Below, piece after piece: positions 10,783 to 19,275 of a DNA stretch of 33,393 nucleotides. The position numbers and the translations under genes are program-made. The notes under the pieces were generated by a model. The model saw only the letters and a list, made by a program, of their open reading frames with translations. It searched no databases and was not told where the DNA came from. The stretch comes from Kiritimatiellia bacterium (GTDB lineage: Bacteria; Verrucomicrobiota; Kiritimatiellia; RFP12; UBA1067), in assembly GCA_018399555.1 (NCBI GenBank), contig JAGYOL010000013.1, positions 1 to 33,393 on the forward strand. Direction: 5' to 3'. How positions within the stretch are numbered: the first letter of the stretch is position 1; each line of letters starts with the position of its first letter.

Positions 10783-10831
10783 GTTCAGTTAGTGCTGTTT
10801 TTTTAGCGGCATACGGAAAGGTAAGTGAGAG

Positions 10832-11527
10832 ATGTTTTTCATAGATCCGTTTTATATTGTAATCATGATTCCGGCACTGGTTCTGGCCGGGGTGGCCTCG
10901 CTGACTGTTAAAACCACATTCAAAAAATACTCCAAGGTGCGCTCCTATTCCGGAATGACCGGTGCGCAGGCCGCCGAAAGGATGCTGCAGCGTAACGGAA
11001 TATTTGATGTCCGGGTTGAACAGACAAAAGGTTTCCTATCCGATCATTACGATCCGCGCGGTAAAGTGCTGAGATTGTCGCCGGATGTTTTCAGCGGCAG
11101 TTCGCTCTCGTCGATAGGTGTGGCCTGCCATGAGGCGGGACATGCCCTGCAACATGCTTCCGGGTACATTCCGCTGAGCATCCGTTCGGCAATGGTGCCG
11201 GTGACCAGTTTCAGCAGTTCGCTCTCTTTCTATGTTTTTTTCGCAGGCATGCTTTTCCGGTCGCAGATGCTGATGTACGCCGGCATAATCATGTTTGCGG
11301 TGGCTTTTCTCTTTTCAGTTGTTACACTGCCGGTGGAGTGGAACGCCAGCGCACGGGCAAAACAGTATATTGTCGATTCCGGTATCGTTTCGCCGTCACA
11401 GGCAGACGACAGCGGCAAGGTTCTGAACGCCGCATTTTTAACCTATGTGGCGGCGGCGGTCAGTTCACTGCTTACTCTGCTTTACTACCTGCTGCGCTCC
11501 GGTCTGCTCGGCGGCAGTGATGATTAA
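10832..11527 (+). CDS. YugP-type neutral zinc metallopeptidase (membrane)
   Basis: HEAGH zinc motif in VACHEAGHALQHASGYIPLSIRSAMVPV, several TM segments, LPVEWNASARA; family by recognition. Confidence 0.9.
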   Translation: MFFIDPFYIVIMIPALVLAGVASLTVKTTFKKYSKVRSYSGMTGAQAAERMLQRNGIFDVRVEQTKGFLSDHYDPRGKVLRLSPDVFSGSSLSSIGVACHEAGHALQHASGYIPLSIRSAMVPVTSFSSSLSFYVFFAGMLFRSQMLMYAGIIMFAVAFLFSVVTLPVEWNASARAKQYIVDSGIVSPSQADDSGKVLNAAFLTYVAAAVSSLLTLLYYLLRSGLLGGSDD

Positions 11528-11551
11528 AAAAGAAAGGATTACAATTTAATT

Positions 11552-13429
11552 ATGGCCAGAAAGAAACATACCTTCAAAGCGGAAATTCAACAGGTACTCG
11601 ATCTTGTTGTGCACTCACTCTATTCCAAAAAAGAGATTTTTCTGCGCGAGCTTATATCGAACGCCTCTGATGCGATCGACCGTGCCCAATACTCCGCACT
11701 AACCGATAAATCACTGCTCAGTGATGATCCTGACTGGGAAATCACTATCGTGGCCGATAAAAAAGAGAACACCCTGATGATCTCCGACAACGGCATGGGT
11801 ATGAGCGAAGATGAGTTGGATAAAAACCTCGGAATCATCGCCAGTTCCGGGACAAAAGCTTTTGTCAATGCCCTGAAAGCAGAGAAAGAGGTCGACGTGC
11901 CCGAGTTGATCGGTCAATTCGGTGTCGGGTTTTACTCCGCTTTCATGGTCGCCGAGCAGGTTGAGGTCATAACCCTCCGGCGCGGCAAGAATCAGCAGGC
12001 TGTTAAATGGGTTTCCGAGGGTACCGGTTCATATACAATCGAGCCTGCTGCCCGGGAGGTGCCCGGAACCACGATAGTTTTGAAGCTGCGTGAAGACCAG
12101 AAGGAGTATCTTGATCAGTGGAAAATACGCGAGCTGGTCAAGAAATACTCTGATTTCATAGCTTACCCGATACGCTTTGGTGAAGATGGTGAACCGCCGA
12201 AAGATGACAGTGAGCCTCTCAATGCGATGACGGCCCTCTGGAAACGACCAAAGGAAGAGGTCTCCGAGCAGGAGTACAACGAGTTTTACACCCATTTGTC
12301 TCATGATCATCAGTCGCCGCTGAAATTGATTCATCTCTCGGTCGAAGGGGTTGTCGAGTTCCGTGCCCTGCTGTATATACCGGCCCAGGCCGGATTCGAT
12401 CTGATGCTGCCTAATCAGAAACACGGCTTGAATCTATACGTCAGGAACGTTTTGATAGGTTCCGATTTCGAAATGCTGCTGCCCGATTACCTGCGCTTTG
12501 TCAAAGGTGTTGTCGACTCAAGCGATCTGCCCCTGAATGTCTCCCGCGAAATGCTGCAGGATGATGCGGTTGTCAGAAAGATAAGAAGCAGTCTGACCGG
12601 TAAAATCCTGAATTCGCTGACAGAGATGATGCGGGATGAGCCGGAGAAATACAGAAATTTCTATGTTGCGTTCGGCCGCATCTTGAAAGAGGGTCTGCAT
12701 AGCGACTGGGAAAACAGCGATAAGCTGAAAAAGCTGATCATGTTCCCCTCCGCTAAAACTGAACAGGGCTATATGATCTCGCTGACTGACTATGTGCAGG
12801 CCATGCCGCAGAATCAGAGTGAAATATATTACCTGATTGCCGAGGATGAAAAAACCGCACGCCAATCTCCGCTGCTCGAAATGCTCGCCGAGCGCGGTTT
12901 CGATGTGCTCTTTCTAATTGACCCGATCGATCAGTGGGTCGCGCAGTCATTGAATGAATTTGAGAATAAAAAATTCACGGCGATCGATAAAGGCGAGCTG
13001 CAATTCGGCGATGAGAAAGATCAGCAGGATCTCAAAGAGAAACTGCAGCAGAGTTCGGAGTCGTTCAAAGAGCTGATTGACTACATAAAAAATAAACTCA
13101 GCGATGATGTGAAAGAGGTGCGCCTTTCATCGCGGCTGAAGGGTTCTCCCGCCTGTCTGGTGGCAGATGAAAACGCCTTGAGCCCGGCTATGGAACGTAT
13201 GATGCGTGCGATGAATCAGGAGGTGCCCCGGCAACTGCGAATACTTGAGCTGAATGCCGAACACCCGTTGATCGGCAAACTCAAAAAGCTGTTTGAGGCC
13301 GACCCCTCCGACCAGCTGCTGAATGACTACCTGGAGCTGATCTTCGGGCAGAGCCTTTTGAGCGAAGGTGCGGCTGTCAAAGACCCGCAACGCTTCAATC
13401 AAATCTTGTCCGAGCTGATGCTCAAGTAA
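11552..13429 (+). CDS. htpG: Molecular chaperone HtpG (Hsp90)
   Basis: KHTFKAEIQQVLDLVVHSLYSKKEIFLRELISNASDAIDR, ISDNGMGMSEDEL, IGQFGVGFYSAFMVA, LPLNVSREMLQ. Confidence 0.98.
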   Translation: MARKKHTFKAEIQQVLDLVVHSLYSKKEIFLRELISNASDAIDRAQYSALTDKSLLSDDPDWEITIVADKKENTLMISDNGMGMSEDELDKNLGIIASSGTKAFVNALKAEKEVDVPELIGQFGVGFYSAFMVAEQVEVITLRRGKNQQAVKWVSEGTGSYTIEPAAREVPGTTIVLKLREDQKEYLDQWKIRELVKKYSDFIAYPIRFGEDGEPPKDDSEPLNAMTALWKRPKEEVSEQEYNEFYTHLSHDHQSPLKLIHLSVEGVVEFRALLYIPAQAGFDLMLPNQKHGLNLYVRNVLIGSDFEMLLPDYLRFVKGVVDSSDLPLNVSREMLQDDAVVRKIRSSLTGKILNSLTEMMRDEPEKYRNFYVAFGRILKEGLHSDWENSDKLKKLIMFPSAKTEQGYMISLTDYVQAMPQNQSEIYYLIAEDEKTARQSPLLEMLAERGFDVLFLIDPIDQWVAQSLNEFENKKFTAIDKGELQFGDEKDQQDLKEKLQQSSESFKELIDYIKNKLSDDVKEVRLSSRLKGSPACLVADENALSPAMERMMRAMNQEVPRQLRILELNAEHPLIGKLKKLFEADPSDQLLNDYLELIFGQSLLSEGAAVKDPQRFNQILSELMLK

Positions 13430-14512
13430 TCAAGATGTTATAATGCCGCTGCCGACCACGCAGTCGCCGCTGTATAAAACCAGTGCCTGGCCCGGGGTTA
13501 CACCTAAGACCGGTGTTTCAAAACGCAGCTCCACCGAGTCATCTCCGGCCGCTGTTATCACGGCCCGGGTCGGGTGCTGGCGGTAACGCACCTGCGCATC
13601 GAGAGCCGTTCCGGCACCCGGCTTGTCACAACGCCAGGTGAAAGCAGATGCCTTGCAGCTGCTGCTACAGGCCGCTCGCTCATCCGCGCTCACGGTAATG
13701 GTACCGCTCAGCGGATCGATTGCCGTGATCTTGACCCTCCTGCCGGTTGCAAAATCCAGGCCGCGCCGCTGGCCTATCGTGTATCGGTGGATGCCTGTGT
13801 GATGACGCAGCACACGGCCATCTTCATCAATAAAAACACCGCATACCCTGTTCCCCGAAAATCTGCGGCAGAGAGAATCGGCAAAGTCACCCGGTTCTCC
13901 AGTAAAACAGAGGTCCTGGCTCTCCCGGAGCACCGCGCTGGCCAGCGCATTCTCCGCAGCAAGCCTGCGCACCTCTTCCTTGCGCATCTCTCCGAGTGGA
14001 AAGAGGATCCGCTCCAGGATATTCTGCGTTAGCCCAGCTAAAAAATAACTCTGCTCTTTATCCGGGTCAACCCCACGCTTCAGCAGGCATCTTCCTTGTG
14101 CATCGCGGCCTGTGCGGGCATAATGACCGGTGGCGATCATCTGCGCCCCCACACGGTCGGCAACGCGGATCAGCTCGGCAAACTTGACGGCATAGTTGCA
14201 GATGTAACAGGGGTTCGGTGTGCCTCCCTGCTCAAACAACCGCCAGCATTGATGCAGCACCCTTTGCTGAAAAGACTCGGAGCAGTCGACAATCTCCAGC
14301 GGCACGCCGAGCTCATCCGCGGTGCGCTGTGCCCGTTCCAATGCCTGCAAGTTGCCGCACTCCCGCTCGCTCGACCCCGGTGTCAGACCGCTGTGAATTT
14401 TCAGGGTAACCCCCAAAACATTGAATCTCCGTCTGAGTAGCAGCGCTGCCACCGATGAGTCAACCCCGCCCGATATCCCCACAACAACACTCTCTCTCTT
14501 GCACTCTCCCAT
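13430..14512 (-). CDS. mnmA: tRNA-specific 2-thiouridylase MnmA
   Basis: VVVGISGGVDSSVAALLL PP-loop, GGTPNPCYICNYAVKF, ATGHYAR, KEQSYFLAGL, GQRRGLDFATG. Confidence 0.97.
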   Translation of the reverse strand: MGECKRESVVVGISGGVDSSVAALLLRRRFNVLGVTLKIHSGLTPGSSERECGNLQALERAQRTADELGVPLEIVDCSESFQQRVLHQCWRLFEQGGTPNPCYICNYAVKFAELIRVADRVGAQMIATGHYARTGRDAQGRCLLKRGVDPDKEQSYFLAGLTQNILERILFPLGEMRKEEVRRLAAENALASAVLRESQDLCFTGEPGDFADSLCRRFSGNRVCGVFIDEDGRVLRHHTGIHRYTIGQRRGLDFATGRRVKITAIDPLSGTITVSADERAACSSSCKASAFTWRCDKPGAGTALDAQVRYRQHPTRAVITAAGDDSVELRFETPVLGVTPGQALVLYSGDCVVGSGIITS

Positions 14513-14699
14513 TAACGCTCATTGTCTCAACTCTGTCGCGGAAAACAAATAAAAAATTAACAATTTTTTCAGGATTTGTCCTTGCTTTTTTGCTTCAGAG
14601 AGTGATAAGTTAACCACTGCTAGGAAAATTGTACTAGATTAGGATGGCATAAGATGGCTGACGCTGTTTGAACCGGCTTGATTTAGATTTATAATCTCC

Positions 14700-14729
14700 T
14701 TGATAATTTGCGCGAAAAGATGTTACTAT
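14700..14729 (+). promoter_or_regulatory. Candidate sigma-70 promoter of the polysaccharide locus
   Basis: TTGATA - 18 nt - TACTAT with TG upstream of the -10 (TGTTACTAT), just upstream of the Wza-like ORF. Confidence 0.45.
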
Positions 14730-14745
14730 CGACACGAATTTTCGG

Positions 14746-15474
14746 TTGATTGAAATTTTTGAATTTGTGAGAGATAAAAAGTTGAACCTGATATTGAGAT
14801 TTTGCGTTGCAGTGGCAATTGGTTTATCTGTTATCGGGCTCAGCGGATGCGCGACGATCGGTAAGTTTGCCAGTAGCTTTGGAGAGCACGACCCGACCGA
14901 TGATCCGGGGTTCGGTGTGCAGGCGGAGTTTGTCGAGTTTAAAGAGGGCCAGCCCCTGATCCGCTCAGGATTGACACTGCGGATCGGAGTGACAGCCTCG
15001 GGTGACTCGGCCGTCCAGGACGTGACCAAAGAGGTCGATCTCAACGGACAGATACTTATGCCGCTGATCGGCGCGGTCAAATGCGAGGGGTTGACGGTTA
15101 TAGAACTGCAGGAGGTGCTGACCGAAGCATATAGAAAGTATTTTATCGAACCTCAGGTGACGGTCAACTTTATGTACCAGCCTGGAATGAAGTCACCCTG
15201 GGGTACGGTGCTGATGACCGGTGAGGTTGCGAAGTTCGGTCCGGTGGATATGCCGTCAACACGTGATTTGACAGTGACCCGCGCACTGATGATGGCAGGC
15301 GGAACAACCCCGCTGGCCAACAAGAAGAAGGTGCTGGTCTGGCGCAGAGAAAAAAACGGAGAGCTGACAAAATTTGAAGTTGATATAGAAGCGATCGGCA
15401 AAGAGGGCCGGCAGGAGCTTGACATAAAGCTGAAACCAGGTGATGTGGTCTTTGTGCCCGAGTCGTGGTATTGA
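14746..15474 (+). CDS. Polysaccharide export lipoprotein (Wza-like, Poly_export/SLBB), short form
   Basis: Lipobox GLSGC; LTLRIGVTASGDSAVQDVTKEVDLNGQILMPLIGAVKCEGLTVIELQEVLTEAY...; ALMMAGG; LKPGDVVFVPES at the C-terminus. True start possibly TTG at 14782 (MNLILRFCVAVAIGLSVIGLSGC). Confidence 0.88.
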   Translation: MIEIFEFVRDKKLNLILRFCVAVAIGLSVIGLSGCATIGKFASSFGEHDPTDDPGFGVQAEFVEFKEGQPLIRSGLTLRIGVTASGDSAVQDVTKEVDLNGQILMPLIGAVKCEGLTVIELQEVLTEAYRKYFIEPQVTVNFMYQPGMKSPWGTVLMTGEVAKFGPVDMPSTRDLTVTRALMMAGGTTPLANKKKVLVWRREKNGELTKFEVDIEAIGKEGRQELDIKLKPGDVVFVPESWY

Positions 15475-15498
15475 ACTTTTACGTGAAGGAGTAGATAG

Positions 15499-16413
15499 AT
15501 GAAAAAATTAACATCAATATGTGTGATTGCGGCATGTATCTTCAGTTGCCTCGGTTTGCTCGCTCAGGGGGTTGAGCTCAAACGATCGCAGTGGCTCAAG
15601 AAAATCGGTGAGTCAGTTATGGATGCAAAGGTTCTTAACGACACCTTTGCTCAGATTCCGGATTCCGACAAAGTCGAATTTGTCGAACGCGCCATGAAGG
15701 CGGTTTCGCGGATGCCGGTCGAACCGGAGAAAAAGGCAGCCACCTTTGTAAATGTTGCCGTTGACTGTATTCAGGGTGCCAGAGGAGATATACGCTATGA
15801 TGTAATCGCCGAGGTCTTTGCGACCGTTCCGGTCGTCTTTCTGCCGGTTGTCACCGAGGAACTCTCCAAACGCTTCAATCAGGAGTTCAATAAACTTTCC
15901 GATGAAGACTATGAGAAGATTGCCACATCGGTTATGCGGATCGCTGCCGAGCGCAACACCCGTACCGCCGATCCCGCCGTACGGGATACCTTTGTGGCCC
16001 TTGCCTTTCTGCGCGGCACTGATAATACCAGACTGGAAGCGAAACTGCTGGGACTGATCGGTGATGAGAGAACCGAAAGACTCGTCGCCGGATGGCTGCC
16101 GGCAGCTCTGAACGGCGACTACGCCGCCCTGCTCGCCGCCGCCGATGTCGAACCGCTGAAAATCAATGTCCGGGAGTTTCAACGCCAGACCGGCCACTCC
16201 AATATAGAGGGTCTGGTATCCACCCTCCGTTCCGGCAGTGCCATGGAACAGCTTTTCGTTGACACCTGGGTCACCGATACCACCGGTTTTAACGAGCCGA
16301 CCGATTTCGGTGTCAACCGTACACCGCGGTACTATCCAGTTCCAACAGGTTACCAGAATCAGAAGATTAGTGTCATTAGATGCCCCTGGTGTTCCCCCTG
16401 TAAAATAAAATAA
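15499..16413 (+). CDS. Exported protein of unknown function in polysaccharide locus
   Basis: Signal peptide MKKLTSICVIAACIFSCLGLLAQG; AAGGAG RBS; C-terminal CPWCSPCKIK; no family recognised. Confidence 0.8.
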   Translation: MKKLTSICVIAACIFSCLGLLAQGVELKRSQWLKKIGESVMDAKVLNDTFAQIPDSDKVEFVERAMKAVSRMPVEPEKKAATFVNVAVDCIQGARGDIRYDVIAEVFATVPVVFLPVVTEELSKRFNQEFNKLSDEDYEKIATSVMRIAAERNTRTADPAVRDTFVALAFLRGTDNTRLEAKLLGLIGDERTERLVAGWLPAALNGDYAALLAAADVEPLKINVREFQRQTGHSNIEGLVSTLRSGSAMEQLFVDTWVTDTTGFNEPTDFGVNRTPRYYPVPTGYQNQKISVIRCPWCSPCKIK

Positions 16414-16530
16414 CATCACCTTGAGTCGGCCTTAAGGCTCTAACCGGTTTACCATAGGCGCAATACCGTTTTTAACGGTCGAAAGAGAGCGATATGATGC
16501 AGTTCCAACATTTGAAGGAGTGCAAAAGTT

Positions 16531-17742
16531 ATGACAAATAAAAAACAATTAGTCGTGGTGATGACGGTTTTTACAGGGTTGTTGCTGATAGCTCAATCTT
16601 CCGGCGCGGAGGAGCCGAACGGGTTGAGATATAACAATCTTTCCGTTTCACCCTATGTGAATCTTGAGTATACCTATGACTCCAATGTGAACTACTCCAA
16701 GGATGATGAGGAGGATGACAATATCTTTTCAATTCACCCGGGTGTCGATCTGAATTACAAAGGCAATGATTGGGGCCTCAACGGTACCGCCTGGTACCGC
16801 CGTGACTTCTATCAGGACAACGACCGGCTGGATGAGAACAGCTACGGCGAAAATGTCGATTTCTACTGGGAATCGCCGCGTGGTCTCAGCTTCCTGCTCG
16901 GTCAACGCTATGTGATGAGTTCCCAGAGTGATTCGCTGACCTCCGAGCCGGACGGACGGGGCATGTGGCGTGACCGCAATGAGTTTGAGCTCAGCGGCGC
17001 CCTCTCCTACACCTTCAGCGAAAGAACCCGCGCCACCATCAACGCCATGTACTGCGATCTGTGGTACGATAACGATGGCGATCAATACCGCCCGCTCTAT
17101 GGCTGGGAGGAGTATTCGGTCGGCCTGCAGCTGGCCCGTCAATTGACCGCCAAGAGCGATTTTATTATCAATGGTTCGTACCAGGAGTATAAGAGCGACG
17201 GAGCGGTCGGCGGTGTAAGCCCCGACAGTGTCGGTTATACGCTCATGGCCGGTTTCGGTTCACGCGCCACCGAAAGAATCAAATACAATCTGCTGGCCGG
17301 CGCCTCGATGTTCGACTACGCCGAAGGTGATCAGCTGTACGGATTTGTCTATAATGCCAATGTAAGCTGGCTGCTCTCACGCAAGTGGGCCGCCACCTTC
17401 GCCGGCTCAAGTCAGTTCCAGCCCAGCGAGCGCGAAGCCAATCAGGCCACCCAGAACTATACCGCATCTTGCGGTCTGACTTACAAAATGACCCGCCGCC
17501 TGACTGCTTCGATGGATTTGGCCTACCGCCGTGAGGAAAACGAGTACAGCTACGATTACGGCAACGGAGTAGAAAGTTCAGGCAGCGACGACCGCTACTC
17601 CGCGCGTCTGATGACCCGTTATCAGTTGAAGAAATATGCATCACTCTACGCCGGTGTTGAATATGAGGATCAGCGCTCCGATGACGAGCAGAGCGAGTTT
17701 GACCGATTCCGCGGAAAACTCGGGTTGAGCCTGCGCTACTAG
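16531..17742 (+). CDS. Outer-membrane beta-barrel protein of polysaccharide locus
   Basis: Signal peptide; NLEYTYDSNVNYSKDDEEDDNIFSIHPGVDLNYKGNDW, alternating amphipathic strands, terminal LSLRY; GAAGGAG RBS. Confidence 0.82.
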   Translation: MTNKKQLVVVMTVFTGLLLIAQSSGAEEPNGLRYNNLSVSPYVNLEYTYDSNVNYSKDDEEDDNIFSIHPGVDLNYKGNDWGLNGTAWYRRDFYQDNDRLDENSYGENVDFYWESPRGLSFLLGQRYVMSSQSDSLTSEPDGRGMWRDRNEFELSGALSYTFSERTRATINAMYCDLWYDNDGDQYRPLYGWEEYSVGLQLARQLTAKSDFIINGSYQEYKSDGAVGGVSPDSVGYTLMAGFGSRATERIKYNLLAGASMFDYAEGDQLYGFVYNANVSWLLSRKWAATFAGSSQFQPSEREANQATQNYTASCGLTYKMTRRLTASMDLAYRREENEYSYDYGNGVESSGSDDRYSARLMTRYQLKKYASLYAGVEYEDQRSDDEQSEFDRFRGKLGLSLRY

Positions 17743-17835
17743 GTGACAGCCGGTTTGTATATCACTTTCGTAAAGGCGTCTGCGCGGTGTTGTAAGGCAT
17801 GCCAGGCGCTTTTCTGATCAGAATATTGTTCAGCT

Positions 17836-19242
17836 ATGCTTCAGAGATTATTTACAAAATATTGGCTCGCGTTCAATATCGGATTCACCGTCGTTCTGAC
17901 ATGGCTGATTCTTCCGCAATCAATCAGATCATCCAGTTTTTCTTTTCTGCTCCTGATGTCGTTTCTTATTGTCGAGATGACACTGCTGCTGCCTTCGGTT
18001 TATCGCGGTGAGACGCTGCAGACCGCCAGGGTGCGCGCACTCTCAAATCTGACGCATGATGGATTTGCCTATACCGCCCTTTTCGTGCTTCTGTATCTTG
18101 GCGTCCAGTGGCTGAATGGTGGCTTGGAATCAGTTTACGATATCAGGGCCGGGGTGTGGGGCTATCAGGCACCCGATGCCGGATGGCTTCCCGGCAGCGT
18201 CAAAAGCGGTGATGCTTTTCGGGCCTTCAATGTTGCTGCCGCTCTCCTGATAATCGGGTGCGCTCTGCGCAATGCTGTGGGCAAACGGGCCAAACGGGCT
18301 TTACTGCAATGGCTCAGTGTGTGCAGCGGAGTCTTCGCTCTTTTTGCCGTAGCCAAAGGGTTGCTCGGCGGTGAGCCTTACTCTGCCTATATGCATACGC
18401 CACTGACATGCGGCTGGGGCACCTTTTTCGGTTTCTGGATGATTGTTGCGATCGGAGCATTTGCAGAGTCCCTTTCGGCGCAGAGCGGCAGACCATACCT
18501 GGTCTATGTTTTCGGCATAGCTTTCAATCTGATCGGGGTCCTGTTTTACGCATCTCTGCCGGCCATGCTCTTCTATAGCGCGTTAAGTATTATTCTGATG
18601 GTCTACGCTGGCATATCAATCGCATTTCATGCGCCTAAACATTTCAACGTCAAAATGTTCTTTCTTACCGTTCTTGTGTATCTCTCAATCTTAGGTGGCG
18701 GCTATTTTGCTTTGCCGGAAGGAGCGGTGGCATCCAAGATCAACAATGTTTCAGAGATAACGGAGCACTTTGAGCAGATTGCCGCCACCAGATCAGTGCG
18801 GATGGATGCGGCAATGCAGATCTGGCAGGATCACATTTGGTACGGCAGCGGAGTCAACGGTTTCGAACACTATCTCGGCTCCGTGCTTGATGATCAGGCC
18901 TGGAGCAAGGTACGTGCCGACAAAGGTTTTGTTTACAATGATATGGTGCAGATTCTCTGTGAGTTCGGTATTCTGGGATCGGCGGCCTTGGCAGCAGTGA
19001 TTGTCACCCTGCTTGTGCCGCTTTTTTATCGTGCCCATATCGCCTGGGTCAAAGATACCCGTGACGCCAATGCCGGACGTAAATATATATTGCGGATTTC
19101 GCCCTTTGTCGTCACCGGTGTGATCGCCACCCTGGTGTGCCTGGCGGAATCATTAGCCGCCAGTCCGTTCAGAATGCCAGCTATGGTTTTTTCTTTTTTT
19201 GTCGTCCTTTTAACAATGCCGGCCTTTCTGCCGGCTCGCTGA
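17836..19242 (+). CDS. O-antigen ligase/polymerase-like (Wzy/WaaL-type) polytopic membrane protein
   Basis: Many TM helices; large loop with MDAAMQIWQDHIWYGSGVNGFEHYL and VYNDMVQILCEFGILGSAAL, typical of Wzy_C proteins. Confidence 0.85.
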   Translation: MLQRLFTKYWLAFNIGFTVVLTWLILPQSIRSSSFSFLLLMSFLIVEMTLLLPSVYRGETLQTARVRALSNLTHDGFAYTALFVLLYLGVQWLNGGLESVYDIRAGVWGYQAPDAGWLPGSVKSGDAFRAFNVAAALLIIGCALRNAVGKRAKRALLQWLSVCSGVFALFAVAKGLLGGEPYSAYMHTPLTCGWGTFFGFWMIVAIGAFAESLSAQSGRPYLVYVFGIAFNLIGVLFYASLPAMLFYSALSIILMVYAGISIAFHAPKHFNVKMFFLTVLVYLSILGGGYFALPEGAVASKINNVSEITEHFEQIAATRSVRMDAAMQIWQDHIWYGSGVNGFEHYLGSVLDDQAWSKVRADKGFVYNDMVQILCEFGILGSAALAAVIVTLLVPLFYRAHIAWVKDTRDANAGRKYILRISPFVVTGVIATLVCLAESLAASPFRMPAMVFSFFVVLLTMPAFLPAR

Positions 19243-19275
19243 CTGTAACCGATTTTTTGACTGAGGAGATGTTTT

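Noticed and set aside
14551-14569. AAAAAATT-aac-AATTTTTT inverted repeat upstream of the wza-like gene
   Set aside because: Pure A/T hairpin in an AT-rich intergenic region; too weak to call a terminator or regulator.
15613-16419. 268-aa minus-strand ORF opposite the exported unknown protein
   Set aside because: The plus-strand ORF has a signal peptide, RBS and operon context; the antisense frame looks like a codon-bias shadow.
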